A stretch of 64,000 bases of DNA from Ficedula albicollis (lineage: Eukaryota > Chordata > Aves > Passeriformes > Muscicapidae), in assembly GCF_000247815.1 (NCBI RefSeq), contig NC_021677.1, positions 8,785,196-8,849,195 on the forward strand, given 5' to 3'. The translations under genes and the position numbers were made by a program. Each line of letters starts with the position of its first letter. The first letter of the stretch is position 1. Below the pieces are notes generated by a model, which saw only the letters and a program-made list of their open reading frames with translations, was not told the origin of the DNA and did not search any database. Positions 12,675 through 24,128 of this stretch are shown piece after piece.

Positions 12675-15187
12675 ACCCCTCCCCTGCTTGGGTTTTTTTT
12701 TTGTTTGTTTGTTTTCCTGGGCTTTGTGTGGGAATCTCAATCCTGTTCCTTGTGCTCTCCCGCCCCTTGGAGGTTAATTAATTGGGAGCTGGCTGCTCCA
12801 AACGAGGTCACTTGGATTTCAGAGCTGCTGTATCATTGTATGGATTTGCAAAATCAGGATTTAAGGCTTGTGTGCCTTAGAAATTTTTCCTTAAAGCGGC
12901 ATAATCCTGGTTTTTGAGGGTCTTTTCCAGGCAGCTAGAAGGATGTAGGGAGGAAAAGTGTTGAGTTGGAGGGTGTAAAGCTCAGGATGCTTGTCAGTTT
13001 TGAATGGAGAAGAGTTTGGAGAAGCTTCCAGTCATTCCCAGGCCTGGCTGTCATTTATGAAACTTCCTTGGACTAAACCAGCAGGAATTCTCTTCTGTCC
13101 CAAACATCCCTGTGCTGTCTGAAGGCTTTTTTTGGGGGGGGGAATTAAATCTTTGTACCTCCCCTAGACCATTCAGCTTTATTCTGGGGAGTCTGCACCT
13201 TGCTTTTCCTCCCTTCCCATTCCATCTTTCCCAAATAAATGACTCTTGGTTCCACCTCTGCTCCCCACAGTGATCCAGCTGATGAATGAGAGCATTCCGA
13301 GCTGGACTGAGCCCTGGAGTTTGAGGAATTTTCAGTTAAAGACGCAGCAGTTGAGATGGGGTGAGTGAAACCATTTTAATCTGCTCTTGGAGCTGCAGGG
13401 CTGGAGTTTTCTGGGAGCTGGGAGCGGATGAAAGTGGCCTTTGTGCCACGGGAAGTGTGACAAATGGACTTTTGTGGGATCTGCGGAGAGCGCCGGGATG
13501 TTTATTCCTGCTGGGATAGATGGAAGTCAATCAGGCTCTTCACTCGGGCCAGTTGGAGCTGATGATTTTGTTATTCCATGCATTATATTGTTCATTTAGG
13601 TGTGTTTCTATACGTTATTGTGTGGATTTTTAAGGAGAAATCAGGGGGAAAAAAAATCCCTGAAAATTTGCCAGGTGCAGCATCTGCCCAACTTGGAACT
13701 TTAAAAATGGGAAAAAATAAGATTGGTTTTCCTGGTTTTGGTAAGAAATGGGAAAGTTTGCCCTGCTGAGGAATATTCTGCCCTGAAATATGGACAGAAA
13801 TGCTGCTGGACCCTAGTGGGGATTTTGGATGTACAGGATGTAATTCCCCACAGGGTTTTTGGAAAAATGTGCCCTGTACCTTCAGGCATTCCTTCTTCCT
13901 CCTTTCCTTTCTCCCCTCCTTCCAGTGGAAGGCACATGGATCCCTTACCTCTGGATCACTCTGGAAAGATGTAATAAAAAAGCTTTGGATTATTTTCCTC
14001 TTCCTTGCAGCAGGAGCTGGGAATCTGCATGGCAGGTGGAAACTGTCAGGAATTCTGTCCTGGCCTCTTAATCCAGGAGTTTCTTCTTTGACTCAAATCC
14101 TTCCTTAACTGCCCTTGTGCTCCAGCAGATCCCTGAAAATCTTCATCCTGCCCCATCCATTGGCATTTCTCACTCTCTTTGAGGAGCCTTCTGAGCTCCT
14201 CTTCAAAGATTTGTGGACTTGCATGAAAACTCCTGGCTTTTTGTTCCCTTTCAGCTGAGATTTTGGTTCCTGCGTGTTCCCTTGGTGTGGAATTAAAACA
14301 AGTGGGTTCCTCAGTGATGGCTTTGAGCTCAATAGGAATTTTCCCCCTGAAAACAGGATACAAGATGTGATTTAGAGCCTTCAATTCCAGGTTTTCCTGG
14401 TGTTTTCCACTTGCCATTTCATCGGGAGTCAGTGGCAAATATCTCAGTGCAACTCACTTGTAGCCATCAGTAAATTTGGGAATGCCACCTTAAATGAGAA
14501 TATTTTTTTCCTCTGGAAAATGTTTCCTTGGGATTTCTTGGTCTAGAGGTTTTATTATCACCACAGACCTGAGTGATCCTGAGTTTAGATCCAGGCAGGC
14601 TGCAGGACAGAATCCTTATCCTTGTATCTTTGTTCTTTTGGAATAAAATGCTGAATCCCTCAGGCCACCTTAAAACATTTGAACTGGATAATGGGAAGAA
14701 ACAGGAAAATTCAGGGCATTCCTGTTATAGTTCAGTGCAGTAAATAGAAAAATGGGGAAGCTGGGGTGGAATTCAGCCCTTTCTTCACTGAAAGGTGCTT
14801 TTCTTCCCTGGAAGATTCCCATTTGGATGTGTCCTGCTGCTCCCTATCTGCTGGAACTTGGAATTTCCACAGCAGTGCATCCTTTGGGATGAAATTTATT
14901 ATTCTGTCACGGCTTGTCTTTGCAGCCCAGATCCCTGGTGTTGACACAGCCTGGATGTATTTTTGGAATATGGATTTCAGCTCCAAACTGGGAGCCTCTG
15001 GAGGCTTGACTTTTCCCACTGGGTCTGCTAAATGATCCTGCAAATTGGTGCTGTTTTCTCCCATGGGAAATGAACTGTTTCTCCTCTCAGAAAATCAGAA
15101 CAAGGTGCTGCTTGGGAGTTTCCATCATCTCAGCCAGCCAGGGATTGTCCTGAAAAAAGTGTATCCTGTTCTGCTTGGATCCCATGA

Positions 15188-15312
15188 TTAGAATCCTGGA
15201 ATGCTTTGGGTTGGAAGGGGCCTTAAAGCTCACCCACTATCCCGGGTTGCTCCAAGCCCCATCCAACCTGGCTTTGGACACTTCCGTGGATCCACAGCTT
15301 CCCTGGCCACCC
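15188..15312 (-). mobile_element. CR1 LINE 3' fragment
   Basis: Antisense CR1: AATGCTTTGGGTTGGAAGGG, CTATCCCGGGTTGCTCC, CCATCCAACCTGGCTTTGG, then truncated after CACAGCTTCCCTGG. Part of the usual segment between the two blocks is missing. Confidence 0.82.
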
Positions 15313-16419
15313 TATTTCTTGGTGCTACATCCTATAAATGTTCTTTATTTACCACTGGGCCGTGTTGAACCTTTGGAAGCACATTCCCCTTTTAGTGACT
15401 CCAGGTTTTTTCCGGCTGATTCAGTTGTTTGTCAGCATCTCCATGGCACCGGAGCATCCGCTAATGACAACCAGCATTTCCCTAAACGAGAGCATTCAGG
15501 GATGAACTGGATTTTTCCTTGGAGAGGGGAAAACATATGCCCTGTCAGGGGAAGGAAAAAACTTCCCATAAAAGCAGGAATCTGATTTGTGCTGCTCATT
15601 TTCTTCCTTGGATAGAGCAGGGAATAAGGGAAAATTTCCTTGAGAGATTCTGTGCTCTGTGGGATTGCTCTTCCCTCTACCTTTGTCAGTTTTCCCTTAT
15701 TTTCTAGTGGAAAAAGAGGCATCCGTGTTCCAAAACTGGAAGGATTAGAGCTTTCCTCAAAATTCACTGACAAATCCAGGGGCAAAATTCCCTTTCCCTT
15801 TGTGGAATTGTGGTGTAAAAACTTTAGTGGGAAGCCACAGGCCGCTTTGTCTGGAAAACCTTTTTCCCTCTAAATTTTGTGGCTATTCCTGGATCAATGT
15901 GTTGCTTTTGGAAAAGAGTATTTTGGCCCTTAAAAAACAAAGGGATCATGTTTTCTCCCTGAGCTCGCTTGGACACCTCCAGTGCCATAATTGAATTTAA
16001 CTCAGTAGGAAATGGGCACACCCCCAAATCCAGTGTTATCCATGGTTATTCCAAGGCCTGAAAGAACCCAAGATAAAGAGATTTGTTGTGTATAACTCTT
16101 TACCTCATGGAATCCCAGCTGGCAAGGAGAATTTCGGGATTCTCTGGGGCCTTGCTCTGGCTTTGTGTTCCCCGTGGATGAGGGTAGAAGAATGAGGAGA
16201 GGCGGGTTGGGAGGTGGGAGGCACGTAGGAAGCTGCAGAAAATGCTCAGGAATGGGCGGCTGAGTAAGTGTGGAGCCTCTTAGGAATACTGGCAGAGTCG
16301 GTGAAATTCCCTTGTGAGGTGGGGAGCAGGAATTCGGGGAGGGAAATCAGGAACATGCCAGCATTGGAAGTTTCTCTGTTATCTAACGTGTGAGTTTGCA
16401 GGATGTGTTTTATCCTGGA

Positions 16420-16835
16420 GAAAAGGAGGATTGAGGGAACTTCTCATTCCCCACAGCTCCATGACTGGATGTGGGAGCCAGGTGGGATTGGGCTCTTCTC
16501 TGAGGGAGCAAATGATAGGATATGAGGAAGCAGCCTCTGGATGTGGGAGCCAGGTGGGATTGGGCTCTTCTCTGAGGGAGCAAATGATAGGATAGGAGGA
16601 AGCAGCCTCAAGTTGCATCAGGGGAGGTTTAGGTTGGATATTGGGAATATTTCTTTGTGAAAGGGGTTGTAAAACACCGGGAGATGCTGCCCAGGGCACT
16701 GGTGGAGTCCCCGTTCCTGGAGGGATTTAAAATCCATGTGGATGTGACACTTGGGGACAGGGGTTAGTGGACTGATTGTTGGATTTGATGATCCTAAAAG
16801 TCTTTCCTAACTTTAACAATTCCATGATTCTCTAT
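16420..16835 (+). mobile_element. CR1 LINE 3' fragment with an internal 72-bp duplication
   Basis: Sense CR1 of the second subfamily: GGTGGGATTGGGCTCTTCTC, AGGGGAGGTTTAGGTTGG, GGATTTAAAATCCATGTGG, ending AACAATTCCATGATTCTC. The segment starting GGATGTGGGAGCCAGG occurs twice, at 16467 and 16539. Confidence 0.9.
16467..16610 (+). repeat. 72-bp tandem duplication inside CR1
   Basis: Copies at 16467-16538 and 16539-16610 are almost identical, differing at about one base (GGATATGAGG versus GGATAGGAGG). This implies a recent local duplication after the CR1 insertion. Confidence 0.93.
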
Positions 16836-17051
16836 GTACAGACCAGACACTCCTGGGGGGTTTGATGTTCCCAGCTCTTCCCATGTCCTTCATACTATAA
16901 CCCATGGTTTGTGTCCATGGATTTGCTGGCTCCTTGGATGTTTGTTCCCTGGATTGGCCAGGAACCCTGGTTTCCAGCCATTCCTGGGTAGGAACTCCAA
17001 GGATTCTCACATTCAGCCTTTATTCCTTGGGACACAAGAGCTTTAGTTTGG

Positions 17052-17641
17052 TCCTCAGGGGGATGATCCTGCCAGATTTCCTTCTCTCGGGGGGTGACAA
17101 GACAGGGAAGTGAACTTTTGGAATTGTGGCATCCGCAAGCCCAGTATGGACTCTCGGTTCCGGATTTTTGGGATACACTGAGGGGGTTCAGGCAGCGGAA
17201 CTGATCCGAGGTGGCTTTTAACGACTCCAGGCTCACCCAAATCCTTCTCAGGCTCAGGAGAGCGGAAGGGAATGCGCTGTGTTTGTTCACTGGATGCTCA
17301 TCCCAAGGGTCGGATTAGTGCAACTTTTGGAATTGTGGCATCCGCAAGCCCAGAACGGACTCTCGGTTCTTCCTCAGGGGGATGATCCTGCCAGATTTCC
17401 TTCTCTCGGGGGGTGACAAGACAGGGAAGTGAACTTTTGGAATTGTGGCATCCGCAAGCCCAGTATGGACTCTCGGTTCCGGATTTTTGGGATACACTGA
17501 GGGGGTTCAGGCAGCGGAACTGATCCGAGGTGGCTTTTAACGACTCCAGGCTCACCCAAATCCTTCTCAGGCTCAGGAGAGCGGAAGGGAATGCGCTGTG
17601 TTTGTTCACTGGATGCTCATCCCAAGGGTCGGATTAGTGCA
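17052..17641. repeat. Tandem duplication with a 319-bp period
   Basis: The 271-bp block at 17052-17322 recurs at 17371-17641 with no difference I can see. The 48-bp spacer between them (17323-17370) resembles an internal piece of the block (about 17112-17159), so the structure is a mosaic. Both copies are CpG-richer than the surroundings. Open frames through it on the minus strand duplicate each other and show no known domain. Confidence 0.92.
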
Positions 17642-17821
17642 GCGTTCCGTGGCAGCCCCAACCGGGTGGACGAGGTGCTGGGGAGGCGTCACCTGGGCAG
17701 GCTGAGGAAAAGGCGGAGTCGCCCCAGGGAACGTGGGAACCTCTCCAGCACGGAGGATCCTGGACTGTCCTCAGCCAATTATCCTCTTAAAACCTTGGGA
17801 TGCTGAGCAGTGGGCAGGTCA

Positions 17822-17885
17822 GTCGTAGGATATCCCAAGTTGGAAGGGACCCACAGGGATCACTGAAATCCAGCTCCTGTCCTTG
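17822..17885 (-). mobile_element. Short CR1-like fragment
   Basis: Antisense CR1 terminus of a different subfamily: ATATCCCAAGTTGGAAGGG, then ACCCACAGGGATCACTG and CCAGCTCCTGTCC. Only the 3' end is present. Confidence 0.7.
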
Positions 17886-20800
17886 GTGTTCCCAGCTGCC
17901 ATTTTGTTTATCCTGTCGTTTTCCAGATGCTCTCCTCACTTTATTTCCTTGTTAACTCTTAATTGATCAGCCCTTGGAAGCAGGATATATGGAATTGAGG
18001 AGAGCGAGGGGCACTCCCCACTGCTAAGAAATGAGGCCTCTCATTCCAGGAAAGCCTAGACAGGGGAGGTTTGGAAAACCAGGTGGAATGGGAAGAACTC
18101 ATCCTGGTTCCTGCTCCTGTAGAAGCAGGATTTTGCATTGTGTGTGCCAGAGCTGGGAAATGCTGCCCTTTGGAGTACAAAAAGCGTGGAAGGGCGTGGT
18201 CAGAGCAATCCGGAACCTTTTCACCTGAAAGCGCCTGATTTATGACACCAAAATCCCAATGTTAACGTGGATTTGTTTGGTGAACCACTCGGCTCTGAGT
18301 TCCCTGGGGCTGGGCCAGAACACTCCCTCCTGCCTGGCATGGAGAGCACAGCCCTGGAGCCTCTGCTCCGGAGCACGAGGGCTCAGCGTTCCCAAAAAAC
18401 TGTGAGTTGGCCTTTCTGTTCTTCCAGCAGGTGCTGTTTGGCTAAACCTTAATATTTAGGGAATTTGTTGGGTGGAGAGAGGGAGCAAATCTCCTTTTCC
18501 TTCTGGAATGCTTTCACAATTCCGGTGTGTAGGGCCTGGAAGTTTTACATGGATAGGATGAAAGCAGATGGATCTTCTGCCTCAGTGTCTGGAGGTAGAA
18601 GGTGTTGTGCCGGAGGGTGGGATACTGGAATTCCTGGTTGTCCAGCCTGGAGAAGCAGGAGATCCTGTTCCCAGGCAACATGACCATTCGTTTCCCTGTA
18701 CTTTAGACAGCTACCCTGGTGTTTGCTCAGCTCCTTACCTGGAGCTGCAAGGGTTTTCCTACCCATTTAAAATTGGAATTTTTGTTGAAACTCTGGGTTT
18801 TTTTAAGAGAAAAGGTGACAAATCCCATTAGGAGAGGGGAAAAGGGAGGAATTTATACTTGGTAGCCCTAAGAGCTGTGGCTGCTGCTCCATTTTAGGAG
18901 GAGAAATGAGAGAAGTGTTCCTTTACCTTTCCCAATATTTGTAGTATTCCTGCTCCCGAGGCTCCATTGGACATTGCTGCTCTTGGGAAAGGAGATGGGG
19001 TTGGAAGTTCTCATGTTCCTATGGGAACAGGTTGTTGCAAGGCTTGGAGTTCTCATTTATTTGTCAGGAAAGGTGGGAAAGGGATTTAATTTCTTACTCA
19101 AGTGGGAAACCAAGATTCCTTCTCTCCTGGTTGGCTCTGAGTTTTCCCATTCCAGGCTGTTTTGTGGCCTTGGAGTTAATTACAAGTTGGATAAGGAGAT
19201 GCCCGAATCCACCCTGCTGTTGTTTTGCAGCCTCAGCAGCTCAGAGCTCCCTTTTTTTAGGAGAGGGGCAGCAAAAAGACCACCCTAGACTCTAAATGCT
19301 TGTGGAGCAGGGTTAGGAACCACCTTGGGATGAGTTTTCCAGGCAAAGCTATTCCTGAATCTGCTTTTCCCACCTCCTTGGAAGCAGATAAGATGTTCAG
19401 GACAGAGAAATCTGGATTTTTCTCCCCAGTGCAGCTGTTGTTTAAGTAGCTCCCAAGGAATATGGGACTTTGCCCAATCCTGTCTGCATGCCTCTTCCTG
19501 AGGATATTGCCCCACGTGTGTTCAGAAAGGTTGGGAGGAGGGGGAAATTTGGGAAAACAGCTGCATTGTGTGAGGCATGAGGAATTCCAGTCCCAAAGTT
19601 TGCTTGGAAAACTGAAGTGGGAAAAAGATGAGAGGTCAATTAAGGAAGAACTTGTTTTTTAAACGAGTTTCCAGCCAAATCCAATGGAAAACAGGCGTCT
19701 GCCGTGGGATGGGGCCTGGGTTTTGGTGTGTTGGGATTCTGACTGTAGCAGCTGTGCAGTTTTTTCCTTGTGGGAGCTTCCCAAGGGCTCTTCTGCCACT
19801 GCACCATGGCTGGGTTGTGGTCAGCACATCTGGGGCTCCTGCCTGAGGGACCCAATCCCTTAATTTGTCATAAATGTGGGATTTGGGACTTCTGTCTGAA
19901 GGTTGTCATCCCTTATTTTGTAATAACGGGGTTGTCTTTTTTTTCCCCCCTTAATTTGGATTTTCCATTAATTAGTGGCTGTTATTAATTATGACTTGGT
20001 ACCTTAATACTTCAGTTTTCCGTGTCTCCATTGCTGTAGAATGGAATTTGAATTCATCCATCCCTCTGGAGGGCAGGGAAGTTCCAGCTCTCTGGTTAAA
20101 GGGGAGCTCTTCCTTCCTTGGAGCCTTTTTCCTCGGAACTATTTTGGGAACGTGATTTCATCTTCCTCCTGGAGCGGGGGACAAGCCCACCACAGAAACG
20201 TGGGGGATTCAGAGCTTCTGTTCTTCCCTGCAGAAAATCACGGAATTGTGCCTCAGATTTCCCTGAAATGAGGCTGTTGGATCGTTGTAGGAGGGAAAAG
20301 GGGTGAGTTGTGTGCTGCTGCTGGACAGATCTGTGTTCTCCAGAGGTCACTTCTTGCGGGCAGCCCAGAGCAGGAATGGCATTCCTGGGTGCTGAGGGAG
20401 GGGTGTTAAAGAGGCAGCTCCCTCTGGCCTCTTCCAGTGATTCCAACCCCTTCCCTCCTTGTTTTCTCTTGGATGTTTACCTCTGGATTCTTTGGCTCCC
20501 ATCCTGGTAATGCTAAATCCTGTGGTGGACTTGGGAAGAGCTGCATGAGGGTGGAGGTGAGATTTTTATCCCGACGCATTTTCAGAGCCTGGATTATCTC
20601 TCCCCCTTCCCCTACTTCTTTCCTGGTGAAAACACGGAATTTTCCCATTTTTGCTGTGTTGCCTCCTTCCTGGCTTATCAGGGAGAAAGGGAAGAAGGGA
20701 TGTGTGGGCTGCTGGTGCTGGCATTTAAAATCTCATGGAAAGGAGGGATGGGGTCATCCTAGTGTCCTTCTTCCCTTTTCCAGCTTCAGGTTGGCAGCTG

Positions 20801-21383
20801 GAACACCTTGAAAATTCCAGCCAGGAAATCATGTAACTGAGGGGGGAGTTATTCCTGGTGTCATTCCATATTCCTATTCCCTTACTCCGGAGAGATCATT
20901 TGAGCTCTTTTGCTGAACACTGATCCCGGCTGGGAGCAAGGAATAGAGTGGAGGGAGGAAGAAACCTGTGGACATTGAGTTTTTCCAGCTTAAGGAATGC
21001 TTGGGTTCATCCTGTGCTGGACAATTCCAGGCTGGATGCTGGAGCTGGATATTCCCTGGGTCTGTCTGCTGTGCTGTTCCCCTCTTTGCAATGAAAGTAA
21101 AATCTTTAAATATCCATGGAATCTTGAGGTTGCAAAAATGGGAATGTCAGCACTTGGGGACATTGATTGATTTCTTTTTTCCCCACTGGAGAAGGTGTGT
21201 TGTCTGTGGAATGTGGGAAAGACTGTCATGAACATGGCTGGGAAGGTGTGTGAGAAGCTCCTGGAATTCTGTGAGCTGTTAGGAGCGCTCAAGAGATCCC
21301 TTCTCCAAGAGATCTTTGGAATTCCCTTGGTATTTTGGAAAAAAACCAAAGCTGTCTGACAAGCCAGGTGACAAGTGACACTT
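17886..21383. other. Non-coding stretch without recognisable elements
   Basis: Apparently unique sequence in putative DAGLA intron 1. Open frames are short and inconsistent between strands. No repeats or RNA genes are recognised. Confidence 0.5.
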
Positions 21384-21607
21384 GAGTTGTGCCAGGGGAA
21401 GTTTTAGGTTGGATATTAGGGAAAATTTCTTCATGGAAAGGGTTGCAAACATTGGAACAGCGTCCTGTGGCAGAATCCCCATTCCTGGAAGGATTTAAAA
21501 TCTGTGTGTATGTGGCACTTGGGATAGTGGTGGCCTTGACAGTGCTGGGGAATGTTGGACTGGATGGTCTTGGAGGGCTTTTCCAGCCTGAACAATTCCA
21601 TGATCCA
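21384..21607 (+). mobile_element. CR1 LINE 3' fragment, second subfamily
   Basis: Sense CR1: GGAAGTTTTAGGTTGGATAT, TTTCTTCATGGAAAGGG, GGAAGGATTTAAAATCTG, GGACTGGATGGTCTTGGAGG, AACAATTCCATGATCC. Confidence 0.9.
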
Positions 21608-21889
21608 TTTGTCTGTGCTGTTGGACGTACAGAAGGTCTCAGCCTGGCATTTTGAGGACAATTTGCTTCTCCTGTGGGCTTTGGGATCCCAAAACATCTC
21701 CTTGAGGATGCAGGCAAAATTCCTGTTACTCCGTATCCAAAAGACTGGGAATATTTTCCCTTACTGCCCAAAGAAGAATTGTAGGAGATCTCGGCTTGTG
21801 CCTGGGCTGAGGGAAGGAACTGAGGGAAAAAGAGGTGCGGGATTGGGATGGAGAAGAGCCGGACCTGGGCAGGGATAATTCATGATCCT

Positions 21890-22310
21890 TTGGAGCTTGA
21901 TTATTATTCTTTAATCAGCTACATTAATTACAATATCACATTGCTCCCAGGCCTCTGAGCTCTGATCAGGGATGAGGATGTACTGAACTGAAAAAGGTGA
22001 AATAAAGGAATTTTTTTGTGGCTTTGGAAGTTCACTTGCCCCGGCAATAACGGAGTGAGTCACTAAACCCCAACCCTGGTGCCTGTGATCTCTTCCTGGC
22101 TGATTAGAACATTCCCACCAAGAGCTCTTCCAGGCATTTTCTTTTGAAGCTTAATTGAAAAAGCTCTGGATGATTGGATACTTCATGGTTAATTAGAAGA
22201 TAATTAAAGGAAAGAGGTAAAAATCCACACCTGGGCAAATCCTGCCAAAGGAATCTCTGCAAAGGCACTCCAGTTAATTACCAGGATGACCACGAGTTGC
22301 CTCAGGAATG
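21890..22310. promoter_or_regulatory. AT-rich block with homeodomain-type motifs, possible enhancer
   Basis: TAATTA-type cores at about 21923 (ATTAATTA), 22189 (TTAATTAG), 22201 (TAATTAAAGG) and 22274 (TTAATTA), with TTAATTGA at 22151 and an AP-1-like TGAGTCA at 22056. The clustering stands out from the GC-richer surroundings. This is a composition-based guess and conservation is unknown. Confidence 0.2.
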
Positions 22311-22789
22311 AGGGGAAAAAGGAATTTCTTTTCCAGCAGCCTCAGACTGGTTGGGCTGGGAGCCAGGGGCTTGTCGTGAATTAGATCCAATAAAAGCTTT
22401 TTTCCTTATAATCCTGTCTGGGTTATAAATTCAAGTGTGAAATTCATTTGGAATTTGTATCTGCTGGACGAGGGGGAAAGATTTCTCTTGGAGAAATCAA
22501 TTGCAAAATGCGTCCCTGTGCTGTTGGTTCAGGGATCCTTCCCATTTTCTGAGGGTTACCAACTTCCGTGGCCAAGATTTGAGCTCAGTTTGTCTTTGGA
22601 AAAATGGAATTGCTTTCCTTTCCTTTCTAAAAGCTGTGGAGTTATTGAGTTCAGTGGAAAAGGATTGGGATTACCTGGCTGTGCTCCAGCATGTCTAGCA
22701 GCCAGGTGTGAAGTCCAGGTACAGCCCTGAGGATGATCCTGCTGGCATTTGCTGCAAGAAAGATGATGTTTTTCCTATTCAATTCAGAC

Positions 22790-23195
22790 ATGGATTGAGG
22801 ACAGGCTGGGACTGCTGAGAATGTTCAGTCTGGACAAGAGAAGCCTCCAGAAGAGACCTTAGAGCCTCTTCCAGTGCTCTAAAGGAGTTCCAGGAGAGCT
22901 GGAGAGGGACTTGGGACAAGGGCCTGGAGTGACAGGACAATGGGAATGGTTTCCCTCTGCCATAGGGCAGGGATAGATGGGATTTTGGGAAGAGATGTTT
23001 GCCAGTGAGGATGGCGAGGCCCTGGAGTGGATTTCTCAGAGAAGCTGCGGCTGCCTCATCCCTGGGAGTGTCCAAGGCCAGGCTGGATGGGGCTTGGAAC
23101 AACCTGGGATAGTGCAGGGTGTCTTTGTCCATGGCAGGGGCTGGCTGGAATGGGATGAGCTTCAGGTCCCTTCCTACCCAAACCATCTGGAATTC
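22790..23195 (+). mobile_element. CR1 LINE 3' fragment, about 400 bp
   Basis: Sense CR1 extending further 5' than most: TTCAGTCTGGACAAGAGAAG, GAGACCTTAGAGCC, GGACAAGGGCCTGGAGTGAC, GGATGGCGAGGCCCTGG, GGATGGGGCTTGGAACAACC, ending CCCAAACCATCTGG. Confidence 0.92.
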
Positions 23196-23761
23196 AGGGA
23201 TAGTTTTAGGAGGAGCATGTTCATCTCATTTTCAGGATCCTCCTATCTATATTTTAGGAATCACGTGGTTGATTTAGGTTCTGGATCATCTGCTTCTGGG
23301 TACCTCCTGCCACAGTCTGGCATTCCCCAGCTCTGGAGCTGGTGCATTCCCACGTGTGGGCAGTTCATCTTTCCTGCTCCTTGTTCACTTGGGAAGGCTG
23401 GTTCCTGGTTTTCTGTGGTATAACCAATTGTAAGGAACAGTCAGTTCCAGTCTGTGCTGTTCAGTTCGTGCCTGCACAGCTGCTTGGAGCCAAGGAATGC
23501 TTTTCCAGGGGATTTCTTTGGCTGCAGCTCTGCTCTTGTCACGTGGGGTCTCTGCTTCTGCCTCACCTCCTTTCACCTCCCTCTTGTCTGGCTTTTCCAA
23601 ATGAATTCTGGCTCTGGAGCTGGTGGCCAAGAGGGCAGGGACAGTGTCCCTGGAGTGAAAACTTTCCAAGTTCCTTCCAAGCTCTGCTGAAGGACTCCCC
23701 CATAATGAGGGGAAGACAGGAGGGTATGGAAATATGGAGACTGGTGGCAACAGGGAGGAAA

Positions 23762-24128
23762 ATCCCAGAATAGTTTGGGTTGGAAGGGATCTGGAATGTG
23801 ATCCAGTTCCATCCCCCAGATATGGGCAGGGACACTTTCCACTATCCCAGGTTGCTCCAAGCCCAAGCCAGGCTGGCCTTGGACACTTCCAGGGATGGGG
23901 CAGCCACAGCTTCTCTGGGAAATTCATTCCAGGGCTTCTGCACCCTAACAGGGAAGAATTTCTTGCCAATATCCCATCTTATTCCAGGGCAGTGGGAAGC
24001 CCTTCCCATTGTCCTGTCACTTCATGCCTTTATCCAAAGTCCCTCTCTGGCAATCTTTGAGTCTCTTCAGGCACTGGAAGGAGCTCCAAGGTCTCCCTGG
24101 AGCTTTCCCTTCTCCAGGCTGAGCGAGG
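23762..24128 (-). mobile_element. CR1 LINE 3' fragment, about 370 bp
   Basis: Antisense CR1: TAGTTTGGGTTGGAAGGG, CTATCCCAGGTTGCTCC, CTTCCAGGGATGGGGCAGCC, TCCTGTCACTTCATGCC, CTGGAGCTTTCCCTTCTCC. It lies about 570 bp from the sense copy at 22.8 kb, so the two form an inverted pair. Confidence 0.93.

Noticed and set aside
16895..17609. Duplicate minus-strand frames of 131 and 103 residues sharing their first 80 or so residues
   Set aside because: They come from the 319-bp tandem duplication and have no recognisable domain or splice context. A real exon duplication cannot be excluded, but nothing supports it.
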